64,000 nt of DNA from Clostridium sp. (GCA_023663865.1 JAMPGU010000003.1:62001-126000); one strand, 5' to 3'; positions 36,387 to 45,488 are shown, counted from the stretch's first letter. Numbers and translations: made by a program. The notes: generated by a model not told the origin, from the sequence alone.

Positions 36387-37410
36387 CTAAATTTCTTTTC
36401 TTAAATATCAATGTCAGCAGTGGTATGATTACGCAGGTTATCAGGTATGGTACTGCAAAAACAGCTAAAGTCATACTTCCCACCTCTGTAAATTCGGACA
36501 GCACTAATGCAACAGCCAGGGAAAGCACGGATGAGACGATGCATTTTGTGCGGTTTTTAAATTTCTTAATAGATGTGGAGGCACAGTAAATGAGAAGCAC
36601 GGACTTAACAAATACGCCAAAAATCCACAGAGAAATATGCAGTGCGTCAAATCTTTCAAACAGACCGATTTTTGACAGCTGAAACAAGGTGTAAATCGGG
36701 AAGGTTTGCAGGGATGCTGCATCACCCATTGTGGCATTGACAAAGAGTATGAGCATAAATATTGTGAAGAAGGAGGTGATTACCGAAAACACAAAGGGCT
36801 TTACGGCAGAGCCGTTTACTCTTTTTCCCAGACTCAGAAATATGGCGATTTCCGTTGAGCTGGAGGTAGTGTACAGTATATTTTTCAGTATGGTTGTATT
36901 GTCATTGGTTATTACAGGGTACAGATTGACCTCGTTATAATTTTTCAGATTAAAGACAATTCCCACAATAATCGTTATTACAATCAGGAGAAATGCAAAG
37001 GCTGAAAATCTGCTGAGTCCCTCAATACCAAGCATAGAAGCATAGCAGACACACAGCACAATAATAACGGAGAAAATCCAGGAGGAGGCTTCCGGATTTA
37101 ATATAGAGGATGCGAAGTATGAAAATCTGCTGATGTTAACGCCTGCCAGGTAAATAAAATATATAGCATAAAAAAGATTTACACCCTTAACATCAAAGGG
37201 GCTTTTATTATTTTTATAGCACCATATTGCAGGCAGACTTAACAGCAAATTCAGTCCCATTGCGGCAATAATGCTAATCAGCATATCTGTTTTAATTATG
37301 CTGGAGGTAACAGACTGAATGTTGGTAAGGCTGACAATAAGCCTGCTGATATATAATAGAAAAAATATACTAACCGGAGCAATTTTATTTCTTTTTGTAT
37401 TTGTCAACAT
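36361..37410 (-). CDS. germinant receptor B subunit (GerAB-type permease)
   Basis: The product has 349 residues with ten predicted membrane segments and belongs to the amino acid/polyamine permease superfamily, spore germination branch. N-terminal KIAPVSIFFLLYISRLIVSLTN and the loop VITNDNTTILKN fit the family. It is the probable germinant-binding subunit. GAGAGGTG lies 3 bp before ATG 37410, which overlaps the gerA end by 26 bp; the three ger genes are therefore translated as a chain. Confidence 0.9.
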   Translation of the reverse strand: MLTNTKRNKIAPVSIFFLLYISRLIVSLTNIQSVTSSIIKTDMLISIIAAMGLNLLLSLPAIWCYKNNKSPFDVKGVNLFYAIYFIYLAGVNISRFSYFASSILNPEASSWIFSVIIVLCVCYASMLGIEGLSRFSAFAFLLIVITIIVGIVFNLKNYNEVNLYPVITNDNTTILKNILYTTSSSTEIAIFLSLGKRVNGSAVKPFVFSVITSFFTIFMLILFVNATMGDAASLQTFPIYTLFQLSKIGLFERFDALHISLWIFGVFVKSVLLIYCASTSIKKFKNRTKCIVSSVLSLAVALVLSEFTEVGSMTLAVFAVPYLITCVIIPLLTLIFKKRNLGDELIEKF

Positions 37411-38851
37411 TTGCACCTCTCAGTTCATTTACTCTGACTCTTCGCTGGGACAGCTTTTTCCATGTTTCACGGTAGAAGATATCTCCGATGGAATGCTTGT
37501 CAAGGGGAGATATTGGAGAGGAATGGGGTATGCCAAAGGGGTTAAGACTGCATATATTGACAAATACTACACCAGCACCCAGCACAATGCCGTACATTCC
37601 TGTAAGACCGCCGATTATGATAAATAAAAATCTCAGCACAGACACACTCTCATACAGCGGATATACTACATAGGAGGAAATAGCGGTAGCCGCAATTACA
37701 ACCAGCATCGGTGCGCCGATAAGTCCTGCGGTAACCGTGGTTTCACCTATAATAATACCGCCTATGATGGATACTGCATGTCCTATGGATTTCGGCAGTC
37801 TGAGTCCTGCTTCCCTCATAATTTCATACAAAATCAAAATCATAATCGCTTCTGTCATTAAGGAAAAGGGTGTGTTTATTTCCTCTGCTGCAATGGTAAA
37901 CAGCAGACTTGTGGGCATCAGCTCCTGATGAAATGTGCCTATGGCAACATATAATCCCGGCAGAAATACCGAAAGAATAAAGCTGAAATATTTTAATATT
38001 CTTATAAAACCGGAATAAAACGGAGGATTGTCATAATCATCAACAGACTGAAAGCTGTCACTGAATAAATACGGTACATAAATTACAAAGGGTGACCCCT
38101 CCACCATAACAAGAACTCTGCCCTCCAGCAGCTTCGACACTGCTACGTCAGGTCTTTCCGTGTTTCCCACGCAGGAAAAAAAGGATTTTATATCCGTATC
38201 AATAAACGGGACAAGCTCACCGTAATCTATAACTGTGTTGAAGTTGGCAGATTTCAGCCTTTGCTCAACATCCTTTACCAATTCGCTGTCTGCTCGGTCA
38301 TCCACATATGCAATGACAACAGGTGTGTTTGCTGCAGAGCCAAGCTTGATTTGCTTGAATTTAAGATGATGGGTTTTCAGCCTTTTTCTGATGAGTGCCT
38401 TGTTGTCGTTGAGTGCTTCTATAAAGCATTCCTTGGCGCCCTTAACGTTGCTTTCGTTTTCAGGATTGTCAATGCTTCGTTTGCTCCAGCCCTGAATACC
38501 GAAAACCAGTGCCTTGTTCACACCATCAAGAATGAATATGCAAAAACCGCTCATTAAAAAATAATAGCAGTCCTCAAAGGTTGTGGCTTCGTTCATTTCA
38601 AGCGAGTTTACAACCTTCAGCTTTATTGTATCTAAAAGCTCTGTGTTATTTTTCGCCTCTATCTTTTTATCCAGTATGGGAGACATAATCATCTGTGACA
38701 GCTGGAGGGAGTCAATCAAACCATCCATAACACAGAAAAATCCTTTCTGTCCGCAGATTTCTGCCTCTCTCAGCAAAAAGTCAGAGCAGTCCTTAAAGTC
38801 ATCCTCAAATTTTTTCTTGTTCAAATCATAAATCGGATATAACGTATCCAT
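37385..38851 (-). CDS. germinant receptor A subunit (GerA)
   Basis: The product has 488 residues. The N-terminal cytoplasmic half includes GQKGFFCVMDGLID and the family motif LEGRVLVMVEGSPFVIYVPYLFSDSFQ; the C-terminal half has about five membrane segments with ISSYVVYPLYESVS and LNPFGIPHSSPIS near the end. ATG 38851 follows GGTGAT; the longer frame has no ribosome site. It is first in the operon and divergent from yetF. Forespore (SigG) control is expected for this family, but I could not identify a convincing SigG promoter. Confidence 0.92.
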   Translation of the reverse strand: MDTLYPIYDLNKKKFEDDFKDCSDFLLREAEICGQKGFFCVMDGLIDSLQLSQMIMSPILDKKIEAKNNTELLDTIKLKVVNSLEMNEATTFEDCYYFLMSGFCIFILDGVNKALVFGIQGWSKRSIDNPENESNVKGAKECFIEALNDNKALIRKRLKTHHLKFKQIKLGSAANTPVVIAYVDDRADSELVKDVEQRLKSANFNTVIDYGELVPFIDTDIKSFFSCVGNTERPDVAVSKLLEGRVLVMVEGSPFVIYVPYLFSDSFQSVDDYDNPPFYSGFIRILKYFSFILSVFLPGLYVAIGTFHQELMPTSLLFTIAAEEINTPFSLMTEAIMILILYEIMREAGLRLPKSIGHAVSIIGGIIIGETTVTAGLIGAPMLVVIAATAISSYVVYPLYESVSVLRFLFIIIGGLTGMYGIVLGAGVVFVNICSLNPFGIPHSSPISPLDKHSIGDIFYRETWKKLSQRRVRVNELRGANVDKYKKK

Positions 38852-38976
38852 AAAATCACCATTGTTAATTTTTGCAGGATTATGCTTTTTATTCATATAG
38901 TTTCGGATTTTGTGCGGTTTTGTCTGATGTGTCGGATAATGCTTGCAGATTTTGGTATAATAGAATTGGTGATAAA

Positions 38977-39648
38977 ATGACGATTAATTTTATAAGGGCG
39001 TTTATTATTTATGTATTTGTAATTATAGCCGTAAGAATTATGGGTAAACGGCAGGTTGGTGAGCTGAAGCCCCACGAGCTGGTTATCACAATACTGCTCA
39101 GTGCGGTGGCACTGATTCCTTTGGAGGAAAATTCAATGCCCCTTGCCAACTGTCTTGTTCCGATACTTCTGTTTATCAGTATGGAAATTATTACAAGCGT
39201 AATATCTATGAAGAGCCTGTGGTTCAGAAATCTGCTTCAAGGCAAGCCGATATTTATTATCAGAAAGGGCAAGCTGGATCAAAGCAAATTAAAGGAAATG
39301 CGTTTTACGATTGATGATGTTGTTGATGCATTAAGACAAAAGGATATTTTTGACATCAGTGAGGTTGAGGATGCCATTATTGAAACAAACGGCAGTATCT
39401 CGGTATTGCCTAAGGCAGAGCATCAGCCGTTAACGCCTGCGGATGTGAATTTATCTGTGGAGGAGAAGGGTATGCCCATTACGATTGTTATGGACGGTAA
39501 GCCGATGAATGAATATTTTAATGAGTATAAAATCAAGGACAGTGAAATTGAGGTGGTGCTTCAAAGCGTGAATACAGATGTAAAAAAAATTATGCTGCTG
39601 ACCATGGATGATAATGGCAATACCTATTTGATAAACAAGGAGATTTAG
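38977..39648 (+). CDS. YetF/DUF421 membrane protein
   Basis: The product has 223 residues: three transmembrane segments in the first 90 residues, then the cytoplasmic YetF domain. RIMGKRQVGELKPHELVITILLSA, GKPIFIIRKGKL, LRQKDIFDISEVEDAIIETNG and PVSVLPKA-like SISVLPKAE are diagnostic. Its role is unknown; relatives occur in spore-formers. ATG 38977 follows GGTGAT and lies 15 bp from an extended -10 (TTGGTATAAT at 38952-38961). The DUF4363 gene follows after 8 bp, a common pairing. Confidence 0.9.
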   Translation: MTINFIRAFIIYVFVIIAVRIMGKRQVGELKPHELVITILLSAVALIPLEENSMPLANCLVPILLFISMEIITSVISMKSLWFRNLLQGKPIFIIRKGKLDQSKLKEMRFTIDDVVDALRQKDIFDISEVEDAIIETNGSISVLPKAEHQPLTPADVNLSVEEKGMPITIVMDGKPMNEYFNEYKIKDSEIEVVLQSVNTDVKKIMLLTMDDNGNTYLINKEI

Positions 39649-39656
39649 ACCATAGA

Positions 39657-40034
39657 ATGAAAAAGTTATATATTGCAATTGTGTTTTTGGCTGTGGCAAT
39701 CGGCTTGTGTGTTTTTGAGCAGTATACTGTGGAAAGAACCTACGAGCAGGCAACAGAATATATTGACAGTGCGCTGAAGGGTCTTGACGATAAGGATTAT
39801 GAGCAGGTGCAGGATAAGTGCCGGCAGCTGTCAGACTACTGGGAAGAGCAGTATCCCTTTATGACCGCTATGATTGACCACGGCTCGCTGGATGATACAA
39901 GTGTTACAATAAACTCCCTGAACGATTATGCACAAAGCAAAAGTGACGAACTGGAATCCCAGCTCGTCACTGTCAAAAATCAGATTAAATCTATTCGTGA
40001 TAATCAAAAGGTAACCTTTGGTAACGTATTCTAA
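39657..40034 (+). CDS. DUF4363 protein
   Basis: The product has 125 residues. A signal anchor (KKLYIAIVFLAVAIGLCVFEQ) precedes a helical hairpin domain rich in Glu, Gln and Asp, with the LSDYWEEQYPFMTAMIDH segment typical of the family. It usually follows a yetF gene, as here, so the two probably act together in the cell or spore membrane. It ends convergently on the small membrane gene, overlapping by 4 bp. Confidence 0.85.
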   Translation: MKKLYIAIVFLAVAIGLCVFEQYTVERTYEQATEYIDSALKGLDDKDYEQVQDKCRQLSDYWEEQYPFMTAMIDHGSLDDTSVTINSLNDYAQSKSDELESQLVTVKNQIKSIRDNQKVTFGNVF

Positions 40035-40423
40035 ACAATATCCGTAATCTCTTTAATGATAATTCTGCCTATTCTTCTGTTGAAAAAATACTGCAGTATC
40101 CATATTGCAGCAGGCAAAAGATAAGTTATGATGCTGATTGGTGCAGGCAGCTTTGCTTGAATAACGGCAAAGGTTGCGATTGTCCAAAAAAATAAAGTGA
40201 TGAATACGGATAGGAGTATCATAATTGCGCCCGAAAAAATATTCACTTCAAGCTGTGTCTCGCTTACTTTAATAAGATTTATTATTGGGTTTGCAATTAC
40301 TGTAAATACGCCGTTGTACCGCACATTAAGTCCCGATATGCTGTCCTTGCAGGTGAACATTTGATGTGATTTCAGCTTGTCAAAAAGCTCGTCTGTGTTG
40401 TTAACTTCAATGATTTGTTTCAT
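40031..40423 (-). CDS. small membrane protein of the ATP-grasp cluster
   Basis: The product has 130 residues; the family is not recognised. About 55 soluble residues (MKQIIEVNNTDELFDKLKS) are followed by two transmembrane segments (about 61-88 and 93-113) and a basic tail (FNRRIGRIIIKE). Its ATG overlaps the stop of the upstream ATP-grasp gene by 4 bp, so it is translated with it. A membrane partner or product carrier for the two ligases is conceivable. Confidence 0.65.
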   Translation of the reverse strand: MKQIIEVNNTDELFDKLKSHQMFTCKDSISGLNVRYNGVFTVIANPIINLIKVSETQLEVNIFSGAIMILLSVFITLFFWTIATFAVIQAKLPAPISIITYLLPAAIWILQYFFNRRIGRIIIKEITDIV

Positions 40424-41145
40424 AGCTTCAGCTCTTTTTTTATGTAGTCACAGTATTGCGATAATATATCAATATCTGTTTTTTCGTATACCATTCTGGC
40501 GCCTACCGTATCCTCAATTTCGTTGAATACAAGACGTCCTTGATGAAAGATAAAATCAATGCCGATGTAGTCATAAGGAATTAAATCGGCAATGCATTTT
40601 ACGAAATTGATTTCATCAGCCGACAGGGTGTACGGAATTGCACTTCCGCCAAGGCAGAAGTTGGAGCGAAAGTCCGTTTCGCTTTTTCGTAATATGGATG
40701 TAATGATTTTTCCGCCAATCAGCCATACTCTAAGGTCCTGCCCCGGTGTGTCGCAGGGCTGTTGGTATACATAACCATTCTCAAATTTTTCAGGCTCGCG
40801 GATCATAAAGACCTCGCTGCCGCCGTGACCGTTAGATTTCTTCTTTACAGCAGGAACGCCTGTGTAGTTTATCGGCAGAATTTCAATGCCGTTACTGCTC
40901 ATAAATTCATAGCATTTCTGTTTATCGTTTGCAAGCCTCGACAGCTGTGACGGGTTGAACACGCGTACGCCCTGCTGTTCATAGTATTCGCCGATTTTAT
41001 AGTTATTTGTGCGGTTTATAACATAGTCAGCAGCACCGCGGTAGGTTTCGTCCACCAGCTGTATATCCAGATTTGCTTTGAATTTGTTTATTGCAAATTC
41101 GTTTCTGCGTGCTTCCTCTTCTGTGTAAATCAAAATACCGCGCAT
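40420..41145 (-). CDS. RimK-like ATP-grasp ligase, copy 2
   Basis: The product has 241 residues. The ATP-grasp core is visible: LANDKQKCYEFM, then a Gly-rich KKKSNGHGGSEVF loop, YVYQQPCDTPGQDLRVWLIGGK, SDFRSNF-like TDFRSNFCLGGSAIPY, YDYIGIDFIF and FNEIEDTVGARM (metal-binding Glu/Asn region). The enzyme is expected to couple a carboxylate to an amine using ATP. It resembles the gene upstream, which it overlaps by 16 bp. The substrate is unknown. Confidence 0.82.
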   Translation of the reverse strand: MRGILIYTEEEARRNEFAINKFKANLDIQLVDETYRGAADYVINRTNNYKIGEYYEQQGVRVFNPSQLSRLANDKQKCYEFMSSNGIEILPINYTGVPAVKKKSNGHGGSEVFMIREPEKFENGYVYQQPCDTPGQDLRVWLIGGKIITSILRKSETDFRSNFCLGGSAIPYTLSADEINFVKCIADLIPYDYIGIDFIFHQGRLVFNEIEDTVGARMVYEKTDIDILSQYCDYIKKELKL

Positions 41146-41969
41146 TGCAGTTTCCTCATTATTTCTTCAAATATAAGCGGTGCAATATCAATGCCCGAGG
41201 TCTTCATTATATTAATAATATGGGCGTTTGAATTCACTTCACAAACCATACCGTTGTCAAGTATATCCACACCGCCGAAGCTAAGCCCCAGCTTCTGACA
41301 GGCAGTGACAGCGGTGTTTATTTCGTCGGCTGTGGGCGTATAAGGCGTCATCGTTCCGCCGTTTGTAACGTTAGAACGAAAATCATTGTCATTATGTCTT
41401 TTTACAGCACTGACACATTTGCCACCGACAATTTCTATTCGTGTATCACTGCCGGGGTTGACATCAATAAATTCCTGCAAAATAAATGGCTTTATGCTTA
41501 TGTGTGACATAATTTCAGCCCTGCTTTGACAGAGATATACCTGCTCACCAAAGGAGCCGAAGCATTCCTTAAATACAAGGGGCAGACCCAAAATTTCAAT
41601 TGCCTTATCAACAAAGCTGCCCATATCCGCTTCAAAATATGTTTTTGGTGCAATCAGCGTTTTTGGTTGAGGCACAGTGCCCAGCAGCTCAATATAGGTT
41701 CTTGCCTTATCGTCGCATTTCTCTATGGCGTCTGCACTGTTGAATACGGGAATGCCGCTTGCCTCCATACGTCTGGCAAGGTTAATATCCTTGTCCCAAA
41801 ACAGTACAAAATCTGTATTTATATCTTCATATGCCAGCTGTAAATTGGTTTTTTGTACCAGATTTATATCCATTTTTTTTGCGGCAGATATCAGATGCGT
41901 ATGTAATTTGTTGTATTTATCACTAACTAAAAAATGATTTATAAGTAAAATTCCGTTCATAATAACCAT
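41130..41969 (-). CDS. RimK-like ATP-grasp ligase, copy 1
   Basis: The product has 279 residues. ATP-grasp signatures are VFNSADAIEKCDDKARTY, LPLVFKECFGSFGEQVYL, FILQEFIDVNPGSDTRIEIVGGK, NDFRSNVTNGGTMTPY, GVDILDNGMVCEVNSNAH. The RSNVxxGG and EVNSN blocks are typical of RimK/LysX/glutathione-synthetase-like ligases that add amino acids to carboxylates. It heads a three-gene overlapping unit. The start could be ATG 41969 (GGATGG upstream) or ATG 41960. Confidence 0.85.
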   Translation of the reverse strand: MVIMNGILLINHFLVSDKYNKLHTHLISAAKKMDINLVQKTNLQLAYEDINTDFVLFWDKDINLARRMEASGIPVFNSADAIEKCDDKARTYIELLGTVPQPKTLIAPKTYFEADMGSFVDKAIEILGLPLVFKECFGSFGEQVYLCQSRAEIMSHISIKPFILQEFIDVNPGSDTRIEIVGGKCVSAVKRHNDNDFRSNVTNGGTMTPYTPTADEINTAVTACQKLGLSFGGVDILDNGMVCEVNSNAHIINIMKTSGIDIAPLIFEEIMRKLQCAVF

Positions 41970-42046
41970 ATTGTACCATCCGCACTTGCAATTTTCAATC
42001 TAATAGTATAAAATATCTATATTAATTTGTAAGGAAGGGAAGAATT

Positions 42047-43222
42047 ATGACAGAGTATAAGCTGAAATATGGTTGCAATCCAAATCAAAATCCGGCCAAA
42101 ATTCATATGGACGGAAAGGAATTGCCTTTTGAAATATTAAATGGTGCTGCAGGATATATTAATTTGCTTGACGCATTTAATTCCTGGCAGCTTGTAAAGG
42201 AGCTTAAAGCGGCTACAGGGCTTCCAAGTGCTGCATCCTTTAAGCATGTATCACCTGCAGGTGCTGCCGTTGCACAGCCTTTAAGCGATATAGACCGCAA
42301 GGTATGTATGGTGCCTGAGGATTTAGAGCTTTCTCCAATCGCACAGGCATACGTAAGAGCAAGAAGCTGTGACAGACAGTCCTCTTTCGGTGATTTCGCA
42401 GCGCTTTCCGACGTTTGTGATGCTTCTGTTGCACAGTTTCTTGTTAAAGAGGTTAGCGACGGAATTATTGCTCCCGGTTATACCGACGAGGCATTGGAAA
42501 TCCTGAAAGCAAAGAGAAGAGGCAACTATCTTGTTATCAAGATTGACGAGAGCTATGAGCCTGAAGAGATGGAAACCAAGCAGGTATTTGGTATTAAGTT
42601 TGAGCAAAAGCGCAATGACGCAAAGCTTACTATGGACTTGTTTAACGATATGCCTACTAAGGTTAAGGATATTCCTGAAATTGCAAAGATTGACTTGCTT
42701 ATTTCAATGATTACATTAAAATATACACAGTCCAATTCTGTTGTTTATGCCCAGGGCGGACAGACTCTCGGTGTTGGTGCAGGCCAGCAGAGCCGTATTC
42801 TTTGCACACGTATGGCAGGTAATAAGGCAGATATGCTTTGGCTCAGAAGAAATGAGAAGGTGCTGTCACTTCCGTTTATTGACGGAATCAGAAAGTGCGA
42901 TGCAGATAATGCGATTGACCTTTATATTTCTGATGATTATGAGGAGCTTTTGAAGGACGGCGTATGGCAGAGATACTTTACAGAATGTCCTGCTCCGTTT
43001 ACAGCTGAGGAAAAGGCAGCTTGGCATGAAAAGATGGATAACGTTGCTCTTGGCTCAGATGCATTCTTCCCATTTGAGGATAATATTGAAAGAGCAGTTA
43101 AATCCGGTGTTAAGTACATTGCACAGCCGGGTGGCTCTGTAAGGGATGAGAATGTTATTGAATGCTGTGATAAATTCGGTATCGCAATGACAATGACAGG
43201 AATCAGACTTTTCCATCATTAA
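42047..43222 (+). CDS. stand-alone AICAR transformylase (phosphoribosylaminoimidazolecarboxamide formyltransferase)
   Basis: The product has 391 residues corresponding to the C-terminal half of bifunctional PurH. Family motifs are LKYGCNPNQNPAKI, LNGAAGYINLLDAFNSWQLV, SFKHVSPAGAAVA (catalytic Lys-His), ARSCDRQSSFGDFAALS and GGQTLGVGAGQQSRILC, ending with QPGGSVRDENVIECCD. It transfers formyl from 10-formyl-THF to AICAR in purine synthesis. The IMP cyclohydrolase half is absent, so that step must be encoded elsewhere. AAGGAAGGG precedes ATG. Confidence 0.93.
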   Translation: MTEYKLKYGCNPNQNPAKIHMDGKELPFEILNGAAGYINLLDAFNSWQLVKELKAATGLPSAASFKHVSPAGAAVAQPLSDIDRKVCMVPEDLELSPIAQAYVRARSCDRQSSFGDFAALSDVCDASVAQFLVKEVSDGIIAPGYTDEALEILKAKRRGNYLVIKIDESYEPEEMETKQVFGIKFEQKRNDAKLTMDLFNDMPTKVKDIPEIAKIDLLISMITLKYTQSNSVVYAQGGQTLGVGAGQQSRILCTRMAGNKADMLWLRRNEKVLSLPFIDGIRKCDADNAIDLYISDDYEELLKDGVWQRYFTECPAPFTAEEKAAWHEKMDNVALGSDAFFPFEDNIERAVKSGVKYIAQPGGSVRDENVIECCDKFGIAMTMTGIRLFHH

Positions 43223-43237
43223 TTCAATAGAGCAATG

Positions 43238-43272
43238 AAACGCTGCAGAAGCATCAGACCTCTGCAGCGTTT
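43238..43272 (+). terminator. hairpin after AICAR transformylase
   Basis: AAACGCTGCAGA pairs perfectly with TCTGCAGCGTTT around an 11-nt loop. The downstream T-run is weak, so termination may be partial. Confidence 0.65.
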
Positions 43273-43294
43273 GATGTTTCTGTCTTTGAATTGA

Positions 43295-43332
43295 AAATGT
43301 GAATATGATTTGCAAATGTGAATGTGATTTGC
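43295..43332. repeat. two tandem 19-bp repeats upstream of exoA
   Basis: AAATGTGAATATGATTTGC (43295-43313) is followed directly by AAATGTGAATGTGATTTGC (43314-43332), with one mismatch. The repeats lie about 50 bp before the exoA start and could be a regulator site or a slippage product. Confidence 0.7.
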
Positions 43333-43379
43333 ATATGCAGTGCTTTTTTAAAATAATAAAACCGGCTGAGGTGACAGTT

Positions 43380-44135
43380 ATGAAAATGATATCCTGGAAT
43401 GTTAACGGGCTTCGTGCTTGTATGAACAAAAACTTTATGGAATTTTTTGACAAGGCGGATGCAGATATATTTTGCCTGCAGGAAACAAAGCTGCAGGAAG
43501 GGCAGATTGATTTTGCGCCCGACGGTTACCATTGCTATTGGAATTATGCTGAAAAAAAGGGATATTCAGGCACGGCTGTTTTCTCAAAGAAAAAGCCTTT
43601 GAATGTAAGCTATGCTATGGGTATAGACGAGCATGACCATGAGGGCAGGCTGATAACCCTTGAATTTGAGGACTTCTATTTTATAACGGTGTATGTCCCC
43701 AATTCTCAGCGTGAGCTGAAAAGGCTTGACTATCGTATGCAGTGGGAGGAGGATTTCAGAGCCTATATTCTTTCTCTTGAGCAGGTTAAGCCTGTCATAT
43801 TCTGCGGTGATTTAAATGTTGCACATAAAGAAATAGATTTGAAAAATCCAAAAACAAACCATAAAAATGCCGGCTTCACGGACGAAGAAAGGGGCAAGCT
43901 GTCTGCTTTGCTGGAATGCGGTTTTACCGATACCTTCAGATATTTTTATCCCGATGCTGAGGGTGTGTACAGCTGGTGGTCCTATATGTTTAAGGCGAGA
44001 GAAAAGAATGCAGGCTGGAGAATTGATTATTTCATCACTTCAAAAGCGCTGGATGATAAGCTTGCCGATGCTAAAATTCATACCGATGTTTTAGGCTCGG
44101 ACCATTGCCCGATTGAGCTGGATATTAATTTATAA
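43380..44135 (+). CDS. exoA: exodeoxyribonuclease III
   Basis: The product has 251 residues of the exonuclease III/AP-endonuclease family. Active-site segments are [12 protein letters not shown] (Asn), [11 protein letters not shown] (Glu), [23 protein letters not shown] (Asp/Asn) and [12 protein letters not shown] (Asp-His). It repairs abasic sites in DNA. ATG 43380 follows GAGGTGAC; the 27-codon upstream extension runs through tandem repeats and is excluded. An RlmA-like gene follows 11 bp later. Confidence 0.93.
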   Translation: MKMISWNVNGLRACMNKNFMEFFDKADADIFCLQETKLQEGQIDFAPDGYHCYWNYAEKKGYSGTAVFSKKKPLNVSYAMGIDEHDHEGRLITLEFEDFYFITVYVPNSQRELKRLDYRMQWEEDFRAYILSLEQVKPVIFCGDLNVAHKEIDLKNPKTNHKNAGFTDEERGKLSALLECGFTDTFRYFYPDAEGVYSWWSYMFKAREKNAGWRIDYFITSKALDDKLADAKIHTDVLGSDHCPIELDINL

Positions 44136-44146
44136 CGAGGTAACCT

Positions 44147-44926
44147 ATGTCTGTTCTTATTTGCCCTGTGTGCAAGGAAAAACTGAATCAAGATAATAAT
44201 GCACTGAAATGTGAGAATAACCACTCCTTTGATATTGCAAAGGAGGGCTATGTCAATTTGCTCCTTGGCTCAAAAAGCGGTGACAAAACAGGTGACAGCA
44301 AGGACTCGGCGCGCGCCCGTCATACCTTTCTTGCAAAGGGGTATTACAGCTGTCTGCGTGATTATATGGCCTCTAAGCTGAAAGGCACAGTGCTTGATAT
44401 CTGCTGCGGAGAGGGATATTATGACAGCTATAGCGGAGAGCTTTATGGCTTTGATATCAGTAAGGAAATGGTGCGTATTGCCTCAAAAAGCAACAAAAGC
44501 AATCATTATTTTGTGGCAAATTTATCTGATATTCCTATTGAGAACGAAAGCATTGATACGGCTATGCATTTGTTTGCACCCTTTAACGATAGAGAATTTG
44601 CACGTGTGCTGAAAAAGGACGGCGTTTTATACAGCGTGGTCGGCGGTGAAAACCATTTGTGGGAAATGAAACAGCTTGTTTATGCATCTCCTTATAAGAA
44701 TGATGAAAAGGCGCCCGAAACACAGTGCTTGAAGCTGGTGTCAAAAACAAAGGTCAGTGACAGGGTGACGATGAACGGCGAGGATTTAAAAACACTGTTT
44801 TCCATGACGCCTTATTTTTACAGAACCAGTCCGTCAGATAAGGCAAAGCTGGATACGGTTGAAAGTCTGGATTTGACAGTGGAGTTTGTGGTGCTGGAAT
44901 ACAGACGTGCAGATTATGACAGCTGA
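44147..44926 (+). CDS. RlmA-type 23S rRNA guanine-N1 methyltransferase
   Basis: The product has 259 residues. The N-terminal zinc finger (LICPVCKEKL and CENNHSFD) and KEGYVNLLLGSKSGDKTGDSK, RHTFLAKGYYSCL match RlmA(I/II). The SAM domain begins VLDICCGEGYYDS, followed by YGFDISKEMVRIAS. It should methylate G745/G748 of 23S rRNA in the ribosomal exit tunnel; which position cannot be read here. Relatives can give tylosin-type macrolide resistance. Confidence 0.87.
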   Translation: MSVLICPVCKEKLNQDNNALKCENNHSFDIAKEGYVNLLLGSKSGDKTGDSKDSARARHTFLAKGYYSCLRDYMASKLKGTVLDICCGEGYYDSYSGELYGFDISKEMVRIASKSNKSNHYFVANLSDIPIENESIDTAMHLFAPFNDREFARVLKKDGVLYSVVGGENHLWEMKQLVYASPYKNDEKAPETQCLKLVSKTKVSDRVTMNGEDLKTLFSMTPYFYRTSPSDKAKLDTVESLDLTVEFVVLEYRRADYDS

Positions 44927-44954
44927 TACAGCTTGAAGGAAAAGGAAACTACAT

Positions 44955-45134
44955 ATGGATAATCTTTGTGAAAAATGTTGGTATAATGAATACGACGAAG
45001 AGCTGCAGGAGGACTTCTGCTCCCTTGTTTTGGATGAAGATGAATATGTCAGATTAATAAGCGATAAGGGCAAAACCTGCCGTTACTTCCGTCCTGACGG
45101 AAATGAATACGATATCGTCCGTAAACAAAATTGA
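44955..45134 (+). CDS. small Cys-rich DUF6472-like protein
   Basis: The product has 59 residues. It begins MDNLCEKCWYNEYDEE, then LDEDEYVRLISD, TCRYFRPDGNEYDIVRKQN. The pattern of a CxxC pair, an acidic LDEDE, a single Cys and a final RPGDEY-type basic tail fits the DUF6472 family of Clostridia, whose function is unknown. Four Cys suggest a zinc knuckle. AAGGAAAC precedes ATG and it follows the rlmA-like gene by 28 bp. Confidence 0.8.
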   Translation: MDNLCEKCWYNEYDEELQEDFCSLVLDEDEYVRLISDKGKTCRYFRPDGNEYDIVRKQN

Positions 45135-45146
45135 TTTGCGTAAATT

Positions 45147-45182
45147 AAAATGAGCAAGAGAAATTTTTTCTTGCTCATTTTA
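45147..45182. terminator. intrinsic terminator
   Basis: AAAATGAGCAAGA pairs with TCTTGCTCATTTT, with T-rich flanks. It serves the exoA-rlmA-DUF6472 genes and probably the convergent regulator gene. Confidence 0.9.
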
Positions 45183-45204
45183 TTTGTAATGCAGTTGCAG
45201 TGCT

Positions 45205-45447
45205 TTATTTAATTTCCTGTTCCAAATTATCAAACAGCTGTGAATCAAAAAATTCTTTAATGGTAATATCAATCCCATCACATATTTTCTTTATCGTAGA
45301 TATAGTCGGACTGTTATTTCTGCCGCTGGTAATATTGTTCAGCGTTGACTGTGTTATTCCGCTTATTGTTGCTAATTTGTTTACAGTGATATGATTTAAT
45401 TCACAAAGCTCAAGAATTCTTTCTTTTACAGCAGTTCCGATTGTCAA
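45205..45447 (-). CDS. XRE-family helix-turn-helix regulator
   Basis: The product has 80 residues. The HTH is LATISGITQSTLNNITSGRNNSPTISTIKKI, followed by the family-typical CDGIDITIKEFFDS. A TTG start at 45447 is chosen because GAGGAG lies 8 bp upstream; a longer frame lacks a ribosome site. It follows a second small XRE gene by about 40 bp, so the two are probably one transcript. Its target is unknown. Confidence 0.85.
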   Translation of the reverse strand: MTIGTAVKERILELCELNHITVNKLATISGITQSTLNNITSGRNNSPTISTIKKICDGIDITIKEFFDSQLFDNLEQEIK

Positions 45448-45488
45448 AAAATCAACTCCTCTTATATTTGAGTTATAACGCAAAAGAG

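Noticed and set aside
38872-38976. 35-codon N-terminal extension of the yetF gene
   Set aside because: It crosses the extended -10 and has no ribosome site, while GGTGAT precedes the ATG at 38977 that gives the normal family length.
43295-43332. Short tandem repeats as a CRISPR array
   Set aside because: There are only two 19-bp units without spacers and no cas genes; no CRISPR array was seen anywhere in the window.
43299-43379. 27-codon N-terminal extension of exoA
   Set aside because: It covers tandem 19-bp repeats, and a good ribosome site GAGGTGAC lies just before the internal ATG that matches the family start.
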